DNA from: Verrucomicrobiaceae bacterium
GTDB taxonomy: Bacteria; Verrucomicrobiota; Verrucomicrobiia; Verrucomicrobiales; Verrucomicrobiaceae
DNA length: 64,000 nt
Direction: 5' to 3'
Assembly (NCBI GenBank): GCA_024232965.1
Contig: JACKQF010000002.1
Coordinates: forward strand, 620,001-684,000
A program made the position numbers and the translations under genes. Numbering within the stretch: the stretch's first letter is position 1; each line of letters opens with the position of its first letter. This document shows, piece after piece, positions 24,861-34,050 of this stretch. The notes below the pieces were generated by a model. The model saw nothing but the letters and a program-made list of their open reading frames with translations, was not told where the DNA came from and ran no database searches.

Positions 24861-26321
24861 CTAGGTCAAAATCGCCTTGATCACCTTCGCGCCTTCGACG
24901 CCGCTGAGGCGGGCGTCGAGGCCTTGGAACTTGAAGCTGAAAGCCTCGTGATGGATGCCGAGTTGATGCAGCATGGTCGCGTGCAGATCGTGGACGGTGG
25001 TGATTTTGTCCACCGCAGCGTAGCCGAGATCATCCGTCGCGCCATGCACCATGCCGCCGCGAATCCCACCGCCGGCGAGCCAGACGGACATGGCCTTGTT
25101 GTGATGATCCCGCCCACTGCCGCCTTGGGACATCGGGGTGCGGCCAAATTCGCCTGCCCAGACAATGAGCGTGTCTTCCAGCATGCCGCGCTGCTTGAGA
25201 TCCGTGATCAAGGCCATGCAGGCGCGGTCAATTTCTTGCGCCTTCAGAGCCACGCCTTCCTTCACGCCGCCGTGGTGATCCCAGTCTTTGTGATAGAGCT
25301 GGATGAAGCGGACGCCGCGCTCCGCCAGACGTCGTGCCAGCAGACAATTCGATGCAAAGGACCCATCGCCCGGTTGGCAACCGTAGAGCTCCAGCGTCTT
25401 GGCACCCTCGCTCTTCACATCCATCAGGTCCGGAACGCTGGCCTGCATTTGAAAGGCCATCTCGTATTGGGCGATGCGCGTGGCGATCTCTGGATCATCC
25501 ACCATGGCATCGCGCTGTTTGTTCAAGGTATTGATGGCAGCGATGTCCGCCTGCTGCTGCTCGCGCGAGACACCTGCCGGATTGGTCAGGTAGAGAACGG
25601 GATCTCCTTGGCCACGCAGATGCACGCCTTGATATTTGCTGGGCAAAAAGCCACTGCTCCACTGGCGCGCAGCGATGGGTTGGTTCTGCCCACCTTTCCC
25701 CAGCGATGTCAGCACTACAAAGCCAGGCAGATCTTCCGAATCCGCGCCCAAACCGTAGGTGATCCAGGATCCCATGCTGGGCCGACCCGCAATCTGCGAG
25801 CCGGTATTCATGAACATGTGCGCCGGATCGTGATTGATCGCGTCTGTCGTCATGGAACGGATCAGGCAGATCTCATCGATGACCGAACCGATCTGGGGAA
25901 AAAGCGAGCAGATCTCCGTGTTGCTCTTCCCAAACTTCGCGAACGAATGCTGCGGACCAAAACAAACCAGCGGCTTGCCCTGAAGTTGGGCGAGCTGTTG
26001 CCCCTTCGTGAAGCTCTCCGGCATTGGTTTGCCGTCCATTTCTGCCAGCTTCGGCTTGGGATCAAAGGTCTCCAAATGCGATGGCCCGCCCGCCATCGTC
26101 AGCCAGATGACGCGCTTGGCCTTTTGCGGATAGGGCAGGTTCGGCAGCACTCCCTTCGTGGCCGCAGTCGCATCGCTGGGCCGCAGCAGACTCGCCAGTG
26201 CCAACGACCCCAGCCCCTGGGCGCTCCTGCCGAGAAAAGCACGACGATGCAGATGGTTTGCGGAATGAGAATGCATGAAATGGAAATGCCGCGAAGAGGG
26301 GCTTTCTTTCGCAGAACTCAT
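24861..26321 (-). CDS. Tat-exported DUF1501 protein
   Basis: The 486-residue protein begins with a twin-arginine leader (HLHRRAFLGRSAQGLGSLAL). The body has DUF1501 hallmarks: KRVIWLTMAGGPSHLETFDPK, CLIRSMTTDAINHDPAHMF, ARRLAERGVRFIQLYHKDWD, WAGEFGRTPMSQG, and DLHATMLHQLGIHHEAFSF. DUF1501 is related to the alkaline-phosphatase/sulfatase fold and is abundant in Planctomycetes and Verrucomicrobia, usually beside DUF1549/DUF1553. The ATG at 26321 shares its A with the stop of the ABC-F gene (TGATG), favouring coupled translation; ATG 26276 is an alternative closer to the Tat motif. Its 3' end is almost identical to the second DUF1501 gene. Confidence 0.9.
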   Translation of the reverse strand: MSSAKESPSSRHFHFMHSHSANHLHRRAFLGRSAQGLGSLALASLLRPSDATAATKGVLPNLPYPQKAKRVIWLTMAGGPSHLETFDPKPKLAEMDGKPMPESFTKGQQLAQLQGKPLVCFGPQHSFAKFGKSNTEICSLFPQIGSVIDEICLIRSMTTDAINHDPAHMFMNTGSQIAGRPSMGSWITYGLGADSEDLPGFVVLTSLGKGGQNQPIAARQWSSGFLPSKYQGVHLRGQGDPVLYLTNPAGVSREQQQADIAAINTLNKQRDAMVDDPEIATRIAQYEMAFQMQASVPDLMDVKSEGAKTLELYGCQPGDGSFASNCLLARRLAERGVRFIQLYHKDWDHHGGVKEGVALKAQEIDRACMALITDLKQRGMLEDTLIVWAGEFGRTPMSQGGSGRDHHNKAMSVWLAGGGIRGGMVHGATDDLGYAAVDKITTVHDLHATMLHQLGIHHEAFSFKFQGLDARLSGVEGAKVIKAILT

Positions 26322-28213
26322 CAGGACTCGCAGGCAGCACGGATCTCTTCGAGCTCTGTCCAGCGGGTGAATCGGCCCTCCAGCTCGGTCTTTTTGCCTT
26401 CGAGTTTGTCCATGTAACCTTGAATGCCCGCACCCTGTTCCACGACGAATTCGGGCCGGTTCAGCTCTGCTTCCATGCCCGCGATCTCCGTCTCCAGACT
26501 GGCTATGCTGGCTTCGACCTCGGCAAGTTCCCGCTGCTCTTTCTGCGACATCTTGCGCGGCTTCGCTGCGGCAACGGCCTTCTCCTTCTTCACGGCCGCG
26601 GTGACAAAGGCCAACTCCGCAGCAGCCCTAGCGGCGCGTTTTTCCTGGTAGTAGCTGTAGTTCCCCGCGCACTCATGAATCCGGCCCTGCCCTTCAAACG
26701 CCAGCAATCGTGTGCAGACGCGGTCGAGGAAATAGCGGTCATGACTGACGACGAGCGCACAGCCTTTGAAGGCCATGATGGCTTCCTCCAGCACTCGCAT
26801 CGTGGCCAGATCCAGATCGTTCGTGGGCTCATCGAGAATGATGAAGTTCCCGCCGCGACGCAGGATCTTGGCCAGTAGCACGCGGCTTTGTTCGCCACCA
26901 CTCAGCTCCTTCACGCGCATGGTCACGCGGTCATCGCTGAACAAGAAGCGCCGCAGGTAGGTGCGCACATGCATCTTCTCAGGACCAAACTGAACGAACT
27001 CCGACATCGGCCCCGCCACCTCTTCCATCACGCTATTCTCGGGATTCAGGAGCAGGCGCTGCTGATCGACGTAGTTGAAGACCGTGCGTTTCCCGATCGC
27101 GACGCTGCCTTCGGTCGGCGCTTGCTCGCCCATCAGCATGCGCAGCAGCGTGGTCTTACCCAACCCATTGCGGCCAATGATGCCGGTGCAGGTGCCGGGC
27201 TCAAACGACAGATCCAGATGGCTAAACAACCAGCGATCCCCGACGTAGGCACCGATACCTTTGGCGTCCACCACGGTATTCGCCAGGGGTGGGGCAGGCG
27301 GGATGATCAGATCCATCACCAGTTCCGCTTCAGGCGCGTCAATGGCGGCGACGCGTTCATATTCATCGAGCCGCGATTGCTGCTTGGTGCCGCGACCGCG
27401 AACGCCCGCGCGAACGAACTCCAACTCATGCCGCAGGAAGCTCTGGCGACGGCGCTCCGAGTTTGCCTCCACGGTCTCGCGGATGGCTTTGCTTTCCAAA
27501 AACGCGCTGTAGTTCCCGGGATGGCTGTAGATGCGGGCGTCATCGATCTCAATGATGCGCGTCGCCACTCGATCCAAGAAGTAGCGGTCATGAGTGACGA
27601 AGAGCACCGCGCCACTGAAGTCGCGCAGAAAGACCTCCAGCCACTCGATGGACTCCGCATCCAGATGGTTCGTCGGCTCATCCAGCAGCAGCAAATCCGG
27701 CTGTGCGACCAGTGCTCGCGCGAGGGCGATGCGACGCTTCTCACCACCGGAAAGGCCGCGAATGAGGCGCTCTGGCGCGGGAACACCCAGTTCATTCATC
27801 GCAGTCTGGATGCGCGCCTCGATGGTCCAGCCCTCATGCAGCTGGATCTGGTGCAGCAGATCAGCCTCCTGATCGTCCGTGTAATCGCCGTTCTCATAGC
27901 GGGTGACCATCGCGATCAAGTCCTTTGCACCCGCGCGCACATTGTCGATCACGCTGGCGTCGTCATCCAAAGTGAACTCCTGCGCGAGGTGGCTGATGAT
28001 CATGCCATTGCGACGCGAGACGATGCCGCTATCGGGATTCTCCGTGCCGACGAGGATGCGCATCAGACTGGTCTTGCCCGAGCCATTGCGCCCAACGAGC
28101 CCCAGCTTTTCACCTTCATGGACGCTCATGGTCGCGTCATTAAATACCTGCTGCGTACCGAATTGCAGGCGGAGGTCTTTGGCGGAAATGACGGCAGGAG
28201 TAATCGAGGACAT
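26321..28213 (-). CDS. ABC-F family ATPase
   Basis: The 630-residue soluble protein has two ATP-binding cassettes and no membrane segments. First site GRNGSGKT, signature LSGGEKRR, LLLDEPTNHLD; second site GRNGLGKT, LSGGEQSR, FIILDEPTNDLD. Each is followed by a His-loop ALVVSHDRYFLDR or LFVTHDRYFLDR. The tail (RKMSQKEQRELAEVEASIAS) is a coiled-coil helix pair like the Uup C-terminal domain. ABC-F proteins act on ribosomes or, for Uup, on DNA/translation. The ATG at 28213 begins the first conserved strand; the upstream 13 residues are not conserved. It is followed by the DUF1501 gene with overlapping stop and start. Confidence 0.93.
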   Translation of the reverse strand: MSSITPAVISAKDLRLQFGTQQVFNDATMSVHEGEKLGLVGRNGSGKTSLMRILVGTENPDSGIVSRRNGMIISHLAQEFTLDDDASVIDNVRAGAKDLIAMVTRYENGDYTDDQEADLLHQIQLHEGWTIEARIQTAMNELGVPAPERLIRGLSGGEKRRIALARALVAQPDLLLLDEPTNHLDAESIEWLEVFLRDFSGAVLFVTHDRYFLDRVATRIIEIDDARIYSHPGNYSAFLESKAIRETVEANSERRRQSFLRHELEFVRAGVRGRGTKQQSRLDEYERVAAIDAPEAELVMDLIIPPAPPLANTVVDAKGIGAYVGDRWLFSHLDLSFEPGTCTGIIGRNGLGKTTLLRMLMGEQAPTEGSVAIGKRTVFNYVDQQRLLLNPENSVMEEVAGPMSEFVQFGPEKMHVRTYLRRFLFSDDRVTMRVKELSGGEQSRVLLAKILRRGGNFIILDEPTNDLDLATMRVLEEAIMAFKGCALVVSHDRYFLDRVCTRLLAFEGQGRIHECAGNYSYYQEKRAARAAAELAFVTAAVKKEKAVAAAKPRKMSQKEQRELAEVEASIASLETEIAGMEAELNRPEFVVEQGAGIQGYMDKLEGKKTELEGRFTRWTELEEIRAACES

Positions 28214-28275
28214 GGGGGCTGTGCACTGACCACACGATGCGCGCCGGATCAAGGCGCGATGGCGGCGGGTTTTCG

Positions 28276-29505
28276 CTATTCCCTGGCCCGCCGCGCTGCC
28301 TCCGCACGCAGTTTGTCCTTTTTGCTGGGCCTTCTGCCCTTGATTCCGCCGAACGTTGGCGGCGGTGCGACTTCGGTGGGTTCGAAGCCGGGGACTTGTT
28401 CGCGGGCGAGGGTCAGGCGGTGGCGCTTTTCGATCAGGCAGAAATGCGCGTGTGATTCGGCGGTGATGAAGTTCACCGCGATGCCCGATTCTCCTGCGCG
28501 ACCGGTGCGGCCGATGCGATGGGTGTAGTCGTCTGCGGATCGCGGTAAATCAAAATTCACCACCACGGGCAATTGCACGATGTCCAGCCCACGCGCCGCC
28601 AGATCTGTGGCCACCAGCACTTGGACGCGCGACTCCTTAAAGTCCGCCAATGCCTGACTGCGCGCGCCTTGGCTCAGCTCGCCATGAAACGAGAGCGCGC
28701 TGATGCCGCCGCGACGGAGTTTTTCCGCGACGAGATCTGCGGCGTATTTGCTGGCCACAAAGACCAGCACACGCCGCCAAACCTCGGTCTTGATCAGGTG
28801 ACGCAGCAGTTGCGTGCGGGTCTTCGCATCGACCTCGATGGCGCGCTGCAGGATGACCGGGGCGGTGGCGGGTGCGGACTCGATGGCGATGCGTGTCGGA
28901 TTGTGCAGCAGGTCTTGCGCGAGGGCCTCAATCTCCGGCGCAAAGGTGGCGGAGAAAAGCAAGTTCTGGCGACGCTTTGGCAGCAAGGCCAGGATGCGCC
29001 GCAGTTCGTCCGCAAAGCCCAGATCGAGCATCCGGTCTGCCTCATCCAGCACCAGCGTGCCGACCTGGGAGAGATGCAGGGCGTTGTGATCGATCAGATC
29101 CAGCAAGCGACCCGGCGTCGCGACGACGATGTCCGCCCCACCGCGCAGGGCCATCATCTGGGGATTGATGGAGACCCCACCAAAGGCGCTGACCACCTTG
29201 ATCTGCGGTGGCAAATGCAGCGCGCATTGCCGCACCACCTCCGTGACCTGCGCCGCAAGCTCGCGCGTGGGCACCAGGATCAGCGCGTGCAAACGGCGCG
29301 GCGTCTCATGCGGTGCAGAAAGCCAGCGCTGCAGGAGCGGCAGCACAAAGGCCGTCGTCTTGCCAGAGCCCGTCTGCGCCATCGCCAGCACATCGCCACC
29401 CGCCAGCACGGCAGGGATCGCCGCCGTCTGCACGGCGGTGGGTTCTGCGTATTGGCTGACGGCGCGGCTGAGTTCCGCAGACAGACCGAGCTTGGAAAAT
29501 GGCAT
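28276..29505 (-). CDS. DEAD-box RNA helicase, RhlE-like
   Basis: This is a 409-residue protein with the full set of SF2 motifs: a Q motif (PTAVQTAAIPAVLAGGDV), AQTGSGKTTAF, PTRELAAQV, TPGRLLD, VLDEADRML, FSATFAPE, LVATDLAARGLDI and HRIGRTGRAGE. The short C-terminus ends in a basic tail (KGRRPSKKDKLRAEAARRA) as in RhlE proteins. It should unwind RNA in ribosome assembly or decay. It starts 6 bp after the PVC dehydrogenase gene and lies 62 bp before the ABC-F gene, so transcription may run through. The family call is firm; a symbol is withheld because RhlE, RhlB and CshA types overlap. Confidence 0.93.
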   Translation of the reverse strand: MPFSKLGLSAELSRAVSQYAEPTAVQTAAIPAVLAGGDVLAMAQTGSGKTTAFVLPLLQRWLSAPHETPRRLHALILVPTRELAAQVTEVVRQCALHLPPQIKVVSAFGGVSINPQMMALRGGADIVVATPGRLLDLIDHNALHLSQVGTLVLDEADRMLDLGFADELRRILALLPKRRQNLLFSATFAPEIEALAQDLLHNPTRIAIESAPATAPVILQRAIEVDAKTRTQLLRHLIKTEVWRRVLVFVASKYAADLVAEKLRRGGISALSFHGELSQGARSQALADFKESRVQVLVATDLAARGLDIVQLPVVVNFDLPRSADDYTHRIGRTGRAGESGIAVNFITAESHAHFCLIEKRHRLTLAREQVPGFEPTEVAPPPTFGGIKGRRPSKKDKLRAEAARRARE

Positions 29506-29511
29506 CTGCTC

Positions 29512-32016
29512 TTATAGCCCCTTTTTGAGCTCGTCCATCGTCCACATTGCCACACGACCCGCATTTTTGGCGCGGACGCTTTCGATGAATTTGGCATCGA
29601 CCGGGGAGGCCGTGTGCTCCCAATCACTCTCGCGGCGGATGTAGGTCAGCACGCCAGCGATGTCTTCATTGCTCAGCTGCATCAGCGGCGGCATCGCCAG
29701 ATTGAAGGTGCGGCTCCCGACCTTGAGCGGTCCTGCCAGTCCATGCAAAACGATGCGCGCAGGGATCTCCGGCTTGCCCAGGACCCACTCGCTATCCACC
29801 AGCGGCGGCGCCAGCCCATCCAGGCCAAAACCATGCGGCTGATGGCAGGCGGCGCAGAGGGTGGTGTAGATGACCTTGCCCTTCTCATAAAGCGCCGTCT
29901 GTTCTGCCGTTAGAGGCACAATTTTGGGCGGTGTGCCCGCCCCGGGTTTGCCCGGCCAAGCGAGACGCGCCGCCACCGCAGCGAAGTCCTTTGGCCCGGT
30001 CAGCTTTTGCAGCGCCGTTAGACTGGCAGGCTCTGCGTCCAGCCACAGCACCTTTGCCGGGGTCTTCGATTTCGCATCGCGACTGGTGGACAGCCCTTTG
30101 ACGATGGCGCGCTGCACGGCGTCGCCTTTAGGCAGAGAGGCTGCCAAATCGACCATGTCAGCGAAAGGTTGCGCCTTGTTCGCCAGGGCCAACAGCTTGG
30201 CCAGATCCCCGACCACAGCGGCAGATTGCGCGGGATCCGTGCCGACCATCAGCTTCGCAAAAGCGGCCTCGCGACCACGCAATCCCGTCAGCGCGCCCTC
30301 GCGAATCAGGGTGTTTTTTCCATGGCTAGCCAGGATCTTCGCCGCCGCCGCATCCGCCTCAGGCAGATTGATGGAGGTCAGCTTGATGCACAGTTGAGCC
30401 AGCACCGTGATGTCGGGCTCGCCCGTCAGCGCCACCAGATCAGGGGCCAGATCACGCCCCGCCACACGGACCGCCGCCGAGCGCACTCGCGCATCCGCAT
30501 CCCGCAAGGCACCTCGCACGATCTCGGGCGTCATCGCCATCAGACCGTCCAAAGTCCACAGCGCATGCAGCCGTGCCAGAGGCGCAGCGGATTCGTCCTG
30601 CAGCAGCTTCGTCAAAGCAGGCGCCGCTTGGGAACCACCGGCCTCGACGATCAATCGCTGCGCCGCATCACGCACCCAGCCGTTCGAATGCGACAGCATC
30701 GCGACGCGCTCCTCAGCCGTCGCAGGGAGACGCACTGCACCGGGGCGTGGCTCCTTGTCGGGCACGATGCGCCAGATGCGACCGCGATCGTAGGGCAGCT
30801 CCAACTTCCGCGCCTCGATGTTCGCGATGAGGTAATGCGTGAGGAAGCTGCTGTGCTGGATGATGCCACGATACATGTCCACCAGATAGAGTGCGCCGTC
30901 AGGACCATCCGCAGCCTGCACCGGCCGGAAACGCTCATCCGTGGAACGCAGAAACTCCGTGCCCTTGGACACATTCTTGGCCGCCACGATGCCGTCCTTT
31001 TCTTCCATCACAAAGCGCTTCACCAGATTGGCGGAGGGCTCAGGGATGAAGGCATTGCCGCGATAGGCTGCGGGGAAAAGGCCGCCGCGATAGATCAACG
31101 CCCCACAGGTCGCCGTGGGTTTGGCCAGCGTGCCGTCCGCGCGCAGCGTCTTGGCATCGTAACCACGATTCACACCGGGGGTTGGATGGGCCGGCCACAC
31201 CGTTTGGTCCGCAGCCAGCTTGGCGTTGATGGAGCTCGCCTCCCGCAGCAAGGGATTGCGGGAAAAAGCCTCCGTCGGCAGCAGATCCGCGCGCAAGAAG
31301 TCCGAGTTGTAATTGAAATACAGCCGACCCACATCGTCCTGGCACAGACCCCACTGACCACGCCCCAGCCCAGAATCCCGCAACCATTGGCCACCGCGCA
31401 GTTTCAGACGCGTGGCGTAGCCCGCAGCCCAGATCGCATTGTCCATGGCCCACACGGGCGTGTTGGCCATATGCTCCGGTTGGCCGCCCTTGCTGCCGAA
31501 ATCGCTGGTGACGATCTCCTTTACATCGGCTTTGCCATCGCCATCGGTGTCTTTGCAAAAGAACAGATTCGGCGGCTCCGCGATCAGCACGCCACCATTC
31601 ACCGCCAGGACCGAACGTGGCATGACGAGCCCGTCCAGAAACACGCTCGATTTGTCCATGCGACCATCGCCATCGGTGTCCTCCAGCAGCGAGACGCGAC
31701 CCGTCGGCTCATCCTCACCCGCGCCTTCTTTGTCATGCATGTAGCCCCGCATCTCACAGACATAGAGGCGGCCTTGATCGTCAAAGCTGATCGCCACCGG
31801 CGACTGGATCATCGGCTCGCAGGCAACCAGCTCGACACGAAAGCCCGGCTCCACCTGGAAGTCCGCGAGCGCCTCCTCGGGCGAAAGCGGCACCGGCGGC
31901 GGCAGATGAAACTTCAGCTCGACCTCCTCCGGTCCGGCATTTTTGGTGTGCAAGGCCAAGGCCAGAGTGCTGAGGCCAAAGAGAGTGAGGATGGGGGTAA
32001 CAAAAACAGATCTCAT
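29512..32016 (-). CDS. PVC-type membrane-bound dehydrogenase/HEAT protein with C-terminal cytochrome c
   Basis: The preferred start gives 834 residues with a leader (MRSVFVTPILTLFGLSTLAL). The N-terminal beta-propeller-like dehydrogenase region has FRVELVACEPMIQSPVAISFDDQGRLY, VSLLEDTDGDGRMD and EPPNLFFCKDTDGDG calcium-like loops, and GALYLVDMYRGII. Then come HEAT units (RVAMLSHSNGWVRDAAQRL) and a c-type cytochrome domain with one haem site CAACH near residue 719 and a later GRVAMW end. This is a standard PVC-superphylum architecture for periplasmic electron-transfer enzymes of unknown substrate. Upstream codons to 32562 come from a tandem repeat and were excluded. It heads a run of minus-strand genes. 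Confidence 0.88.
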   Translation of the reverse strand: MRSVFVTPILTLFGLSTLALALHTKNAGPEEVELKFHLPPPVPLSPEEALADFQVEPGFRVELVACEPMIQSPVAISFDDQGRLYVCEMRGYMHDKEGAGEDEPTGRVSLLEDTDGDGRMDKSSVFLDGLVMPRSVLAVNGGVLIAEPPNLFFCKDTDGDGKADVKEIVTSDFGSKGGQPEHMANTPVWAMDNAIWAAGYATRLKLRGGQWLRDSGLGRGQWGLCQDDVGRLYFNYNSDFLRADLLPTEAFSRNPLLREASSINAKLAADQTVWPAHPTPGVNRGYDAKTLRADGTLAKPTATCGALIYRGGLFPAAYRGNAFIPEPSANLVKRFVMEEKDGIVAAKNVSKGTEFLRSTDERFRPVQAADGPDGALYLVDMYRGIIQHSSFLTHYLIANIEARKLELPYDRGRIWRIVPDKEPRPGAVRLPATAEERVAMLSHSNGWVRDAAQRLIVEAGGSQAAPALTKLLQDESAAPLARLHALWTLDGLMAMTPEIVRGALRDADARVRSAAVRVAGRDLAPDLVALTGEPDITVLAQLCIKLTSINLPEADAAAAKILASHGKNTLIREGALTGLRGREAAFAKLMVGTDPAQSAAVVGDLAKLLALANKAQPFADMVDLAASLPKGDAVQRAIVKGLSTSRDAKSKTPAKVLWLDAEPASLTALQKLTGPKDFAAVAARLAWPGKPGAGTPPKIVPLTAEQTALYEKGKVIYTTLCAACHQPHGFGLDGLAPPLVDSEWVLGKPEIPARIVLHGLAGPLKVGSRTFNLAMPPLMQLSNEDIAGVLTYIRRESDWEHTASPVDAKFIESVRAKNAGRVAMWTMDELKKGL

Positions 32017-32206
32017 GGGGGAAGAAGTCAACGCAGAGGACACGTGAATCTTCCCCACAGAATCGCTCCAAATCGAAGCGGCTCCGTCAAGGAGACGAAC
32101 GGCGAACAAAAAGCCGCCCGCTCGCGGAGGCCGCAACGGCCTCGTGCCTGGGGCGCTCTCAGCATCGGCAGCAGTCAAAAACGGTCGCAACAACGGGGTG
32201 AACGAG

Positions 32207-32458
32207 CCTCGTGATGCCCGCCGTCGCGCCGACAATGGGATGGAAGAGCCTCGTGATGCCCGCCGTCGTGCCGACAATGGAGTGGACGACCCTCGTGATG
32301 CCCACCGTCGCGCCGACAATGGAGTGGACGAGCCTCGCGGTGCCCGCCGTCGCGCCGACAATGGAGTGGACGAGCCTCGTGGTGCCCTCCGTCGCGCCGA
32401 CAATGGAGTGGACGAGCCTCGTGATGCCCACCGTCGCGCCGACGACGGGGTGGACGGG
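32207..32458. repeat. Six-copy 42 bp tandem repeat with a partial seventh
   Basis: Units begin at 32207, 32249, 32291, 32333, 32375 and 32417. Each runs CCTCGTGATGCCC(G/A)CCGTCG, then CGCCGACAATGG(A/G)(G)TGGA(C/A)GAG. A degenerate half unit lies at 32182-32206. Because 42 is a multiple of 3, frames stay open on both strands (14-residue units), but no start or stop context favours coding. It lies upstream of the dehydrogenase gene (minus) and of a small plus-strand gene. Nothing else is seen in 32017-32776. Confidence 0.92.
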
Positions 32459-32714
32459 AGAAATGTCTGGATCGGGCAGAACTGCCGACCCCTCCAGCCC
32501 ACGTTCAGCGCCAGAGTCCCCATTGGAACGGCCCCCGACTCCGGGAAAAGGGCCTTCAGCATCCTAAAACAAGCCGATATTCGGCAAAAATATCAGCTCC
32601 TCCCGAATTCCGAAAGGTTCAGCCACCCAAACAATCCCAAAACCCAACCCCAGGCCACGAAACCCTTGACCCTTCAGCCTCACAGCCTCAATCTCAGACC
32701 ACTGGACCCCAAAA

Positions 32715-32735
32715 AATATCGCTCAAACCGATATT
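32715..32735. promoter_or_regulatory. Inverted repeat, possible operator
   Basis: AATATCG-CTCAAAC-CGATATT forms two 7 bp half-sites separated by 7 bp, 41 bp upstream of a small plus-strand gene. The half-site CGATATT also occurs at about 32572 inside GCCGATATTCGGC. This could be a regulator binding site; no regulator gene is adjacent. Confidence 0.35.
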
Positions 32736-32776
32736 GCATCGTACCATTTACACTGTTCTGCAAAAAATTTAAGACC

Positions 32777-33079
32777 ATGCTAAAAATCACAGCCAAGAAG
32801 GCCATTCGCATCTATGCCAACGTCGTAAGCCAGCAGACCGTTAAAATTGCAGGAACAATTGCCTTCAGGCCAAAGAACTCTATGGAATGGGTGAGGATGT
32901 CTCCAAATGAGGTTCGCGAGGACATTTCGCTTGTCATGGGGATTGACCCGAAGCTCATGCCTCACAAACAGGCGGATCTGATGGGCCGGAATCTGTATGC
33001 AGTCCCCCTTGAGGAGACAGAAGAATTCCAAGACCTCCTCCTAGTGGAGCAGGCAGGAAGCGAGCATCCCCAAACGTAG
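32777..33079 (+). CDS. Small protein of unknown function (100 residues)
   Basis: The likely product starts MLKITAKKAIRIYANVVSQQ and is a compact mixed-charge soluble protein of 100 residues. Conserved-looking patches include RIYANVVSQQTVKIAGTIAF and LMPHKQADLMGRNLYAVPLEE. The longer plus-strand frame runs back through the tandem repeat and AT-rich spacer and was not used because its first 210 codons are repeat translation and proline-rich filler. No known domain is recognised. About 130 bp further on is an attC-like hairpin, so this could be an integron-type cassette gene. Confidence 0.5.
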   Translation: MLKITAKKAIRIYANVVSQQTVKIAGTIAFRPKNSMEWVRMSPNEVREDISLVMGIDPKLMPHKQADLMGRNLYAVPLEETEEFQDLLLVEQAGSEHPQT

Positions 33080-33206
33080 AAGCGTTCCGACCTCGCAGGA
33101 GTATGCAGGCGCGAACGATTCCGGACTCATCAGCATAGTCCAGCCTCTCAACATTTTCATCTCTCATACCAAACCCTCTCATGTCACTCGCTCAACAGGG
33201 TCCGAA

Positions 33207-33263
33207 GCAGAACCAGGGGCGGCATGGAAGGGCTTCCGCCCTCCATGCGCCCTGACGTTCGGC
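33207..33263 (+). repeat. attC-like imperfect hairpin (possible integron cassette site)
   Basis: GCAGAAC (33207-33213) and GTTCGGC (33257-33263) are near-complementary ends (6 of 7). Between them CAGGGGC pairs with GCCCTG and GCATGGAAGGGC pairs with GCCCTCCATGC, each with one unpaired base, closing on a TTCC loop. The 57 bp length, unpaired bases and a gene start 10 bp downstream are attC-like. The core boxes deviate from the GTTRRRY consensus at one position, so the call is tentative. Confidence 0.42.
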
Positions 33264-33272
33264 CAAGAACCA

Positions 33273-33674
33273 ATGAGCACGACCATTGAGCAGCAGTTTG
33301 TGGAGGCATTCATCACCGACGTCAAGAAGCAGCGCCTGATGGGGTTTTTCCGCTCAAACAAAGCGCGTTGGAAAGGGCTCTTAGAGTTGGAGCACTTTCA
33401 TCCGGGCATCATTGATGCGCGTTACGCACATCCCGTTTCACGCAACGACTCAACGCCTGAGCGCATCATCCAACTCCTGAGGCAGCGAGGAGCGCCATCA
33501 GACTGCTACGTATTCTCCAACTGCAAAGAAGTGGATCAGAAGTTGATGCCTCTGGAACGAGCCATCCACGAGATTCACGGCATCGGTATTGGCACTGTTG
33601 TTTCCTTGATTCCCGGTCGATTGGCCTTTTATGAAGGAGAACTCTATCCAGATCAGTTCATCCTTGAACGTTGA
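33273..33674 (+). CDS. Small protein of unknown function (133 residues)
   Basis: The 133-residue soluble protein starts MSTTIEQQFVEAFITDVKKQ. The middle and C-terminus have a globular look: LLELEHFHPGIIDARYAH, DSTPERIIQLLRQRGAPSDCYVFS, HEIHGIGIGTVVSLIPGRLAF and YEGELYPDQFILER. No family is recognised. It begins 10 bp after the attC-like hairpin, the usual position of a gene in an integron cassette. No second attC-like hairpin was found directly after its stop. A stand-alone immune or accessory function is possible but not shown. Confidence 0.62.
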   Translation: MSTTIEQQFVEAFITDVKKQRLMGFFRSNKARWKGLLELEHFHPGIIDARYAHPVSRNDSTPERIIQLLRQRGAPSDCYVFSNCKEVDQKLMPLERAIHEIHGIGIGTVVSLIPGRLAFYEGELYPDQFILER

Positions 33675-34050
33675 TATGGCTCCGGTTTTGGCAAGTGGGA
33701 ATGTGGGTTCGTGATCATTTTTTATGACCTGTGCTTTGGATTTGTTCTTCTCACCTCAGAAGCAGACTGACCGACCAGGGTGAATCGTATCACTCCGGTG
33801 GTTATGCTGACATTCGCGTGCTGGGTAACGCATTTCTTTTGTTCACCGCGGCCTAGTTCTCACAGTCTCGCCTCGAGCGCTCAAAATGCCTTGCGGCATC
33901 TCTTATCTCACAACGTCCGTCGTGTGCTGGCCTCCGTGTCGATCAGTCTGATTCTAAGGTGTAAAGATGGGTTTCAATTTGGTCTGGTGCTTGTTTGAAA
34001 TCTAATGAGTTCAATGATTTCGTCGTTGCGAAATCCATAGTGACTGCCCT

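Noticed and set aside
24825..26417. Plus-strand frame opposite a DUF1501 gene
   Set aside because: Antisense shadow; the second DUF1501 gene produces a similar shadow, showing it follows from the DUF1501 codons.
30169..32214. Long plus-strand frame opposite the PVC dehydrogenase gene
   Set aside because: Its composition is Arg/Gln/His-rich with no recognisable fold, and the minus strand holds a clear conserved protein.
32182..32458. CRISPR array
   Set aside because: The repeats are directly adjacent with no variable spacers and there are no cas genes.
32144..32776. N-terminal extension of the 100-residue protein through the 42 bp repeat
   Set aside because: The extension is repeat translation followed by proline-rich filler; a later ATG begins the globular part.
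33780..33998. 72-residue plus-strand frame
   Set aside because: Ser/Leu/Val-rich with no ribosome binding site and lying in a region of palindromes; not protein-like.
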